From Saturnia japonica (lineage: Eukaryota > Arthropoda > Insecta > Lepidoptera > Saturniidae), in contig CM065306.1 of NCBI GenBank assembly GCA_033032175.1, positions 23,419,001-23,483,000 of the forward strand: 64,000 bases of DNA. Reading direction: 5' to 3'. A program made the translations under genes and the position numbers. Positions 56,472 through 64,000 of the stretch are shown piece by piece (the first letter of the stretch is position 1; each line of letters begins with the position of its first letter). The notes under the pieces were generated by a model. The model was given only the letters and a program-made list of their open reading frames with translations. It was not told the DNA's origin and searched no databases.

Positions 56472-56682
56472 AATGTTATAACGAATCTCACTAGTTGCAA
56501 TTAGATTTTATAAAAATAATAATGTTATTTAGTAAGCCAGTTCATGTTACCAGATAATAAAAAAAAATTCATGGGACATTGGTGTTTTATTATTCCCAAT
56601 TCACTGCTCATATGTCTGCAAAATATTAAAGATGTAGCTCCTACGCCCAGTCTATAAAACCCCATTTAAACAGCATAGGCTG

Positions 56683-56744
56683 GTGCATTACATGTAATGC
56701 ACGGACGTCTCAGCTGAAAGAAAAATGCATTATATATAATGCTC
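56683..56744 (+). repeat. right subterminal palindromes (two)
   Basis: GTGCATTACATGTAATGCAC (56683-56702, perfect) and ATGCATTATATATAATGCTC (56725-56744, slightly decayed), about 42 bp apart start to start. The second abuts the terminal repeat GGACAGG. All five palindromes of the element are followed by a (C)GGAC or AGAC word on the same strand. Confidence 0.8.
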
Positions 56745-56758
56745 GGACAGGCAACGTG
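56745..56758 (-). repeat. piggyBac right terminal inverted repeat
   Basis: GGACAGGCAACGTG directly before TTAA; exact complement of 54210-54223. Confidence 0.95.
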
Positions 56759-56762
56759 TTAA

Positions 56763-57599
56763 GCGAGATTGTTAAAAACCTATTTCTCTAACTATTAGTA
56801 AGATTTAAAATGTTACTATTTAGTATTTCATTCAATTTTATATAAGTAAACAATTTAAATATCTTTGGCACTTTGAAAAGTAAGATTTTTACAAAGCGGA
56901 TTTTGCAGGTGTAAAGATGTACAAACAAATTGACTTATATGCGTGATACTTCTACAGCCGTTATATTTTGATCCATCTGAATATTATGCGAATATTTAGA
57001 AGGATTGCAATTTTAGAAAAGACAATAATAAAATGTTATATTTTCATGATATATTAAATTACTTGTATAATCTTTTGAATAAACTCTCCTGTTTTACGAT
57101 AATAGTTTTCGAATTGAATAGACATGCGAGAAAACACCTTATATATTATTTGTTCAAGGGATATAAGTAGTATAGTTTAGATTTTCAAATACGAAGATGC
57201 GTTTCATTTCCCCGCCGTAAATTGTAGTTTCTGAATTTTCGTTGTAAAATAAACTTTTTAATGAACAAATAGTAAAATGACGAATGAGTTTTCAATTTTA
57301 TATTTCAACAAAATTGATTTTAAATTTAAATACATATATTTTAACTAAAATTAAAGTCCGTAAGTAAAGCGGCGATATGACTTTCGAAATTAAAAGAATT
57401 TTTCGCATACCATGAAATAAAAAAAATATTAAAGCGGTATTTACCCTACTGACGCAAACTGCACAACCTTCGTTAACAAAGCGTATAAGACAAACATCTT
57501 AGCATTCCATGGACTCACCGTGCGGGTGCCGGTTCCATCGTGTAGCAGACAGAGGGAACACGAGCAATTCCCGGGACTTGCGACCCAGGTGTAGGTTTA
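56763..57599. other. AT-rich, no gene recognised
   Basis: 57480-57600 is less AT-rich (caccgtgcgggtgccggttccatcg) and may be the 3' end of the retrotransposon that follows on the minus strand, but no A tail is visible. Confidence 0.45.
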
Positions 57600-60250
57600 A
57601 GGGGACATCTTATGATGCGCATCAGTGCTCACCTTGACTGCCCGCGATACTCTTCCTTTCAAGCCAGATTTGGTAAGAGCCTGTTAATGCTGCTTTAGAA
57701 AATAGAACTTACTGCAGTTCTCGACAGGCCGAGGTCTTTTAAAAAGTTATAGAGAGATTTCGCTGGAATACCTCTCGCTCCCACTTCCACCGCACATAAG
57801 TTAACCGTATAGCCGTTCTTGGTTAACTCGTTACATAGATCGTAATATTTATTAATTTTTATTGCGTGGTCTTTAGGTATATTAGTTTCTCACGGTACAG
57901 TAAGCTCTACAAGTACTACGCTTGATTTCTCTACAGTAAAGAAATATGTCCGGTCTGGATGACGAAACAACCACATCCTCTGGGAATTTATAATGTTTTT
58001 CATATGTGTCCATTATGATAGTCCAATCAGGTGTAGAACCTAGGATTGAGAAGGGCTTACTTTTATCATTTACTATTGAGCCTCTTTTTATAAAGTTAAT
58101 TTGTCTCCTGTTAGTGGTCAATCCTTTTTGAGCTCTAGCTACTGAAAGACTTACTGCTTCACGTATGAACTGAAATACTCTATAACGGCGAAGTGAGTAG
58201 TGACCCCTTAAAGTTTAAGAAGCATCTTACATGCTACTAATAAGTGCCTGGCTGTACCTATTGCCTCACCACAAGTATAGCAATATTTTTCAGAGACTTT
58301 CCCTCATCTTACTAAGTTACTCTGGTCTGGGAGGGTCATTTGGAAAGCATTAAGGTAAAATTTTAGTAGGGCAGGAGACAAGTCATATAACAAGGCGCAC
58401 CACTTTAGTGCTACTGGGAACCAGGTGCAGAACTCACCTATGGCTAACCACTCGTTTTGGATTTCTAAATTCATTGCGTGCACTCTATAAGTGTCATTTT
58501 CATCTTGTTGTTGTTGAAAGGATTTTATTGTTTCTCGGTCATCCTTTTTTTTTCAAACCCAACCCTAATCTGTCAACCTGTGCATCTGCCATAAATTGTT
58601 TATGGAATTGAAGTCTTGACTCTAGTTCTGTGGCACATTTGCCTTTTGGGAGAGATGTAATTATTTCATCTTGGGATTTCCCCAAGACATACTTTTTGGT
58701 GACTGTAAGGTGTTTATAGAGTTCTGATGGCCTCTTTAATTTCACAGTCCAAGCCATAACCTCAACATCTTTATGACCTTTTCATCTATCTTTGCCAGGA
58801 AAGTTTTACCAAAGTCATATACCAGGAAAGGCCAAGTCAGACGAAATGTAAGATAGTTGTCGTATATCCAAACTTTTTTAATATTGCTAATTGGCTGAAG
58901 GTCTACCTTATTGAGGTCACTAAGGAAAAGATCGACAACTGCGTCCAAGGATGGTGTATGTCCCTTGTAATCTATCCTTCTTCCAAAAAATTTGAAAGGC
59001 ACCGCTTTAACAATTGTGGTAACACATTGCCCACCTATTGAGAGTCCTGGATCGTATGAGGTAAATTTAGTGTCCCAGACAGACAATGGCATTTACTTGG
59101 TTTTGCCCTCATTCCATCAGTACATGTACAGAACTCATCCACTTCATTCAAAAGTGCCTGAAATTGTTTTGGATTACGTGTCAGTATAGCAAAGGCTAAG
59201 ATTGACTCAGAAAATTTATTACCAATTTTAAACCGATAGCCCCATTTTTTTTAATAAGTTATCTATTAAAATATTTATAACTATATTAAATGCTATTAGT
59301 GACAAAAAAGATACTTGGAACAGCCTCGCATTATATTGTAGGGTTTTTTTTGAGCTCATTGTTTGCTGATATGGTAAATTTTAATTGTGACTAATATTAA
59401 GTACTTATGTCAATAACTACAATGGGAAAGTTATACCATTTCAAGGCGAAGATCATCAGTTTATGCTGAACTGAACCAAATGCGTTCTCAAGGTCTATCC
59501 AGCAGACTGTTATTTGCCTCTCTTTTTCCAGGCATCGTTGAGACTTTCCGCTAGTAAAGTGATATGTTCCAAGCATCCAGAAATACCGGGCAAGAACCCT
59601 TTCTGGTGATTGGGCTTGAAATACCTATTGTTAATCATGAAGTGTGACATTTTAGCTTGTAAAATACTGAAAAATTTTTGGAAATTGTATTGGTTAGAGC
59701 TATTATAGATACTAGATCTTTTCGATGAGTTATTTTCTCTTTTTTTTTGGAATGAGGACAAAAATTGCCTTGCCGAATGCTGTTGGTGTTTTCTTACTTG
59801 ACCAGATCTTAACAAATATATTTAATAGATGTTTAAGAACCGACGGGCATTTCTTGTACACTAAATACGGAATGCCATCAGGGCAGGGAGCTGACTTGGA
59901 TGCTTTCTTTTTAATTTGATTGCTTATATCCTCAAGGGTAGGTGGATTGCTTTGAAAATTAGTAAGAGGATTCTTAGGTCTTCGGATGTTTGGATCTCCA
60001 TACAGTCTTTCATGCTTCGGCACTTCATATGTGCATTTAAAATGATTGTAAATCTGTTCATTGGTCAAGAGAAGCTTTCCCTTTTGTTCACTGAAGATGA
60101 TTTTCGAATACTGGAAAAGGGTTTTTATCAAAGTCCACTTCATGTTTTGCTCTGTTAAAATTATTTCTATCTTTTCTAATTTGTATCGATATTCCTTGAA
60201 TTAATTTAAGCATTGATCTTAATGCATATGATCTTAATAAACATATTATC
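57600..60250 (-). pseudogene. decayed non-LTR retrotransposon with C-terminal restriction-like endonuclease (R2/R4/NeSL-like)
   Basis: Minus-strand pieces occur in the correct order for one protein. 59730-60143: RT start (SAPCPDGIPYLVYK, FGKAIFVLIPKKK). 59460-59730: middle RT (GFLPGISGCLEHITLL, then CWIDLENAFGSV). 59100-59260: RT end (LAFAILTRNPKQFQALLNEV, MRAKPSKCHCLS). 58742-59092: thumb (FKFFGRRIDY, KVWIYDNYLTFRLTWPF). 58539-58757: linker. 58230-58320: zinc knuckle YCYTCGEAIGTARHLLVACK (C-x2-C...H-x4-C). 57640-58130: endonuclease (RPDIFLYCREIKR, then AVEVGARGIPAKSLYNFLKDLGL). Elements of this type use a C-terminal PD-(D/E)XK-type nuclease instead of the Jockey-type endonuclease. The catalytic FADD is missing and there are many frameshifts and stops, so it is dead. 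Family assignment below 'RLE-type LINE' is uncertain. Confidence 0.82.
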
Positions 60251-60257
60251 GTATAAG

Positions 60258-60330
60258 TGCCAACGAGGATTACAGAATGCCCGCGCGAATTTTGCTCCCC
60301 CACTCCGGGCTATTTTAAAGACAAAAATTC
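60258..60330 (-). repeat. Helitron-like element (family B), scrap
   Basis: 'attacagaatgcccgcgcgaattttgctcccccactccgggctattttaaagacaaaaattc' equals the family B section at 60660-60720. Only about 75 bp. Confidence 0.7.
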
Positions 60331-60344
60331 ACTTACTATTATAA

Positions 60345-60478
60345 TTAATTAACCGTAGACCCGAGTCGATTGTTGAACTGTGTTAATTTTACATTATCTC
60401 TCAAACTATGCGTCCTAATAATATGCTTTATAAGGCAAAGTTATCTTCATAAAATTGTTTTGAAAATGAAATAACTTT
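60345..60478 (+). repeat. dispersed repeat (family F), scrap
   Basis: 'ttttacattatctctcaaactatgcgtcctaataatatgctttataaggcaaagttatcttcataaaattg...aataactttt' parallels 44250-44335. It stops where Helitron copy A8 starts. Confidence 0.6.
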
Positions 60479-60626
60479 TATTAATGCGCGAAGCAAAAGC
60501 TTTCGGTACCTTTTTAAGTGTATTGCGTGCACGGAAGACTGTGAGATATGGCATGGTTAAAGTTTATATGGAGAAGGAGTGCAGAACGCTAAAATGTATC
60601 TATATTATCTGTTACTAATATATATA
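60479..60626 (+). mobile_element. Helitron-like element (family A), 5' part only, copy 8
   Basis: 'ttaatgcgcgaagcaaaagctttcggtacctttttaagtgtattgcgtgcacggaagactgtgag' to 'ctgttactaatatat'. The 3' two thirds are missing; family B copy 6 follows within 7 bp. Confidence 0.75.
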
Positions 60627-60632
60627 ATAAAA

Positions 60633-61126
60633 CTAGCTGTGCCCGTGGCTTCACTCACGTGGACTACAGAATGCCCGCGCGAATCTTGCTCCCCCACTCC
60701 CGGCTAATTTAAAGACAAAAATTCTTATTGTGGGTGTTCCTCAGAAGATAGATGTATACTTTCCCGCATTTTTTGTGTAGGTCTTTTTAATGCCTGTAAT
60801 TATGTAGTACATTAATTTGCTATATCTCTTATGGTTTACACAGCACAAGCCATTTAAGCGCTCGAATTGATTCACCATAAACAGTTTTTTTATTTGTGCG
60901 GAACCCTAATTCTTTTTCTAAAATTAAAATAGCCTAAGTTATTAATTAGTTAGTTATATTAGTTATTAAAATCGATCGAACCCTTTCGGAGATTACTCGG
61001 AACAAACAGGCAAAGAGACAGACAAAAACAAAAATGGGCTTTTTGATATAAGTATCGTATATACTTTCATATGCATTTAGTAAAAAAAGACACTAACAGA
61101 AACTTGAATTTTATTAATTGTATAGA
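60633..61126 (-). mobile_element. non-autonomous Helitron-like element (family B), copy 6
   Basis: CTAG at 60633-60636 with A before it (T on the minus strand), TC start at 61126 with T after it (A on the minus strand). The interior matches copies 2 and 3 ('cacgtggactacagaatgcccgcgcgaatc', 'gccatttaagcgctcgaattgattcacc'). Confidence 0.8.
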
Positions 61127-61797
61127 TGTAAAAAATATTTGTACTCGTTTCAAAGAGATTAGTGATAAAACGCTACCTCTCATAATTTGGATTGATAATG
61201 AAATACCACATCACGCGGTATGGTAGCGGCGTGCGACAACACTACGCGAGTCTGTACATCCGTGACGTCACACGATTAATTACGTCACCGATGCGATGAA
61301 TCGACACGGATCCGCAAGCCGGAACGTCATCTCTAATTAAGCTCAGGAAGATTGTATGGATGAGTTTCGTATATTTTTTTACATACCTATAAGTATTTAA
61401 TAAAGATTTCCGCCGCCTCATCTCGACGACAGGGAAGTTTTCCGAAGCGCTCGTATTTATAAAGTTCTTAAATTTTATGCCTTGAAACAACTTAAACTGT
61501 ATTATATTGATATTTCACTTGTCCTGCAAAGTAATAATTACACGAGACTATTTGTAACAAAAAATAAACCTAACTTCAATGATTTTCAAGATTAAATGGA
61601 TCCACTTTCCAACAAAAAAAGTATTATCGGAATCGGTTCATAAAAAAAGAAGTTATTGCTGAACATCCATTAAAAATATACATTCGAATTGATTAACCTC
61701 CGCCTTTTTTTGAAGACGGTTAAAAATAATAAAAAAAAAAGTTTTAAAAATACAGTTTTTGCTGATATAATTACACAATAAAAAGTCAAACAAGTCA
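61127..61797. other. no gene recognised; CpG-containing patch
   Basis: 61215-61345 has CG-rich words with two GTGACGTCA/ACGTCA-type sites (cgtgacgtcacacg at 61261, attacgtcaccg). An 82-codon minus frame (61242-61490) has no recognisable domain. Confidence 0.4.
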
Positions 61798-61885
61798 CAC
61801 CATTACACTGTTAGCCTGACGGTTCCCATACAAATAGAGCTGCTGATGGCTTTTACAGGTTTACCGGGCTGAAGTCACACATGCC
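61798..61885 (-). mobile_element. Jockey-clade LINE 3' end, scrap
   Basis: 'ttacactgttagcctgacggttcc...gctgatggcttttacaggtttaccgggct' is the reverse of the last about 85 bp of the Jockey 3' region (compare 14000-14065). No A tail. Confidence 0.6.
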
Positions 61886-63019
61886 TGCATGTAGCACTGC
61901 AAAATCTAATATATACTGAGAGAGAAGGCGGTGTGATCAATTATCATGTCATACAGACATTGTCCTGGGTAAAAAAAAGAGAGGTAAAAATTTGAAAACG
62001 GTGTGAATTAATAGCTAATGCATTAATTAACAAAGTCACTGAAAAAAAGGGATTTTTTGCAATCTAAAAGCAGAGATTTAGGATATTTCGTAAAGCGAAG
62101 TCATGTAATAAACTTCAATTAAGCTATTTTTAAAGTAGGATTAATATTAAAAAAGGGTTATATTTATTATCTTTTAAAGTTATTATTTTACTTATTTTAT
62201 TGATTGTGAATTTTAATGAAATTTTACGATTTTAAAAACAAAAATAATATATTCGATTTTATAAACCATATTTCAACTAATTGCATTCTGGGCCCAGAAA
62301 TACCCGTCTCCCAGAAAATTATAAACACAAAAAGTTACAGGCTTCTTACGAAACCAAATATAAAAAGAATTGTAAACAAGCATTCATGCAATCAGCTACT
62401 TTTCCTCGTTTAAGTAGATATACTATATCTATAATGCTATTAACAATAAAAGTATTTGGTGCTCGATTTCGGGAGAGCATAGACCTGTCTATCTTTTTCT
62501 ATATATCTCTTTCTCTCTCTCTCTCTCTCTCAAACCACAGAAACGATGTATTTAATCTTTACACTAATATTAGAACTTGCCATTTTACATTCATCTCTGA
62601 TACTAGAAAAAAGAAATAGTTCTTATAAAGCACCTATTGTTATAAAAAAATCCCGCAAATGAATTATGATAGTATATCAAAGGACGCATAGAAATCCGAG
62701 TGAATCCTAAAGGAGTAGACCGCAACGCGTCTTATTATTCAGAAGCCAACAAAACGCACGGGGGAGACCGAGCGGTGTGGAATGACACTTCTTCCCCGGG
62801 AGCGAACCTCGGCCTTGCATACATCTCATCAACGATATACCCGCCCGCATTCTCATTTACAAAAGTTACATACGGCCGTTAAAAACGGTTAATTTGTTGA
62901 AGTCATTTTTTTAAGTTTTCGCGTTTGGCTTTTAACATTACTATTCTTTTGGGGCATTTAATTAAGAGTAAAATTGTTTAAAAAATATTTAACGGTGTAT
63001 AAATAAATAAAAAATAATA
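61886..63019. other. AT-rich, no gene recognised; CT microsatellite
   Basis: (CT)n at 62507-62530. 62700-62880 is more GC-rich and open for 60 codons, without a recognisable domain. 61745-62400 is AT-rich. Confidence 0.45.
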
Positions 63020-63085
63020 TAAGCTACTAATTGTCCAACTGCTGGGCAGAGGCCCACTACACCAGCCACCCCACAATGTATAAAA
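63020..63085 (-). repeat. RTE-type LINE 3' wording, scrap
   Basis: 'taattgtccaactgctgggcagaggccc' is the reverse of the conserved RTE 3' end (aggcctatgttcagcagtggac at 30787). Only a short piece. Confidence 0.5.
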
Positions 63086-63479
63086 CGTGATGATAAGAAT
63101 TGAATGAAATGGAATAATAAACACAAACATTCTTCCCCCATTCGTAACTCAAACATTGTTCAAGTTATATGAAAATAGAATTTCAATTTGTTGAATTCGA
63201 TATCAATTCGTTACGGGCAAACGGTCGGTTACAATGCAATGTATCCAATTTAGAAAATATACAGGTATGTTTTGTACGAATTGTAAAATTGAAATTGTAC
63301 TAAAGGCATTGTTAAAAGAGTGAAATGCTTAGTTTATATATTACGTAGAGTTTGCACATTGGCGATTATCCTGCTTTTTATTCATTATAATGTGTGAGTT
63401 GAGGTACGGTTCAAAGAGTGCGGGGTGTGGAGTGCGGAGTGCGGGGTGCTTATCAACCCTGATTTCATGTGTATTCTTT

Positions 63480-63960
63480 CTATCATTAACAAGTTCATCA
63501 TGTGCTTTATAAGACATAAGTTCGGCCTTCTATGGAATACTGTTCGCATCTTTGGGACGGATCCGCAATACCTATCGATCTCTTGAAGAAGTTGCTGAGA
63601 TGGGCTACCATCATTGTAAATGAGGCAGACTTTACGAAGCTAATCGAGCCGATTCTGCTGTGCAACGACATTGCCACGCTGAGCGTTGTCTATAATATGT
63701 ATCATGATGAATATTCGGAAGAGCTGTTCAACCTAGTCAGCTCCTCGCCCTTTCATAATATAACCATACGCACTGGGCTCCGGAACCATAGTTTTACGGT
63801 AACCTCGATCTTGACACGAACAAAAAAGTTCTCTTAGTCATATATTTGCCGTACTGTGAAGCTTATGAACTGCCTCCTGGCTTGTGTAATTCCTCGTCCT
63901 ACAAGATGAACTCTTACAAATATAACGTGAAGAGACAGTTGAGCAAGCCGGCGTGGCTCT
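63480..63960 (+). pseudogene. LINE ORF2 C-terminus (CR1/Jockey-like), at the window edge
   Basis: Frame 63532-63837 reads MEYCSHLWDGSAIPIDLLKK, then R-WATIIVNEADF, LIEPILLCNDIATLSVVYNMYHDEYSEELFNLV and FTVTSILTRTKKFS: the region downstream of the reverse transcriptase in many insect LINEs (SHLW...L-x-x-QRRA...L-x-x-RRD-x-x-SL...Y-x-x-YHGECSEELF). After 63837 the frame is lost but YELPPGLCNSSSYKMNSYKY continues the same protein in another frame (63870-63940). The upstream part is also shifted. Dead remnant; it may continue past the window. Confidence 0.75.
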
Positions 63961-64000
63961 GATCACCAATGTGATGGATTTTAGATCCTTCAGTGTTCGG

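Larger units (their letters stand above)
54206..56762 (+). mobile_element. complete piggyBac-type transposon
   Basis: TTAA target duplication at 54206-54209 and 56759-56762. Perfect 14-bp terminal inverted repeats: CACGTTGCCTGTCC at 54210-54223 and its complement at 56745-56758. Inside each end are 20-bp palindromes (three left, two right). It carries a piggyBac-family transposase gene in three frames. About 2.55 kb in total, a normal size for a full-length element. Intact ends mean it could still be moved by a transposase supplied from another copy. Confidence 0.95.

Noticed and set aside
62700..62882. 60-codon frame in a GC-richer patch as a host exon
   Set aside because: No splice sites in suitable positions and no protein family recognised; kept only as an unexplained patch.

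Overview
The window looks like AT-rich nuclear DNA of a moth or butterfly (Lepidoptera). Three things point there: small Helitrons whose 5' ends read TCTATA...TAATA and whose 3' ends read CTAG, the RTE-type retrotransposon C-terminus (WAGHI-x-RRTDGRWG...GRPPTRW followed by an ATG-repeat tail), and the mix of Jockey, mariner and piggyBac elements. I found no host protein-coding gene, tRNA gene or rRNA gene that I can support. Almost everything recognisable is transposable-element sequence at different stages of decay, so the window is probably intergenic, a very large intron, or a repeat-rich chromosome region.

Layout. 0-12 kb: SINE and LINE scraps, a possible hAT-type element split by a tRNA-derived SINE, a Jockey 3' fragment with a 12-bp target duplication (7.2-8.3 kb) and two small Helitrons. 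14.0-17.3 kb: the best preserved gene of the window, a minus-strand Jockey-clade retrotransposon, 5' truncated, with one open frame for part of the endonuclease plus the whole reverse transcriptase, flanked by a perfect 13-bp target duplication. 17-52 kb: low-density DNA with SINEs, two Helitron families in several copies, LINE C-terminus scraps, unnamed repeats and one 26-bp inverted repeat. 52.4-53.4 kb: a mariner remnant carrying a 144-bp tandem duplication and a nested SINE-like insertion. 54.2-56.8 kb: a complete piggyBac-type transposon (TTAA, perfect 14-bp inverted ends, palindromic subterminal repeats) with a twice-frameshifted transposase. 57.6-60.25 kb: a decayed non-LTR retrotransposon of the type with a C-terminal restriction-like endonuclease (R2/R4/NeSL-like). 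60.25-61.1 kb: a nest of four Helitron and repeat pieces. The right edge holds another LINE C-terminus.

The elements form an autonomous/non-autonomous community. Jockey, RTE, R2-like, mariner and piggyBac elements encode their own enzymes (mostly broken here). The Helitron-like and SINE-like families carry no genes and must use enzymes from elsewhere. The best candidate for something undescribed is a roughly 330-bp SINE-like family with a GAA-repeat tail and target duplications but no evident tRNA head (six copies, two dated by nesting inside mariner and LINE sequence). Next come the five 20-bp palindromes of the piggyBac element and a conserved hairpin in the Jockey 3' region. All family assignments rest on reading the sequence; no database search was run.
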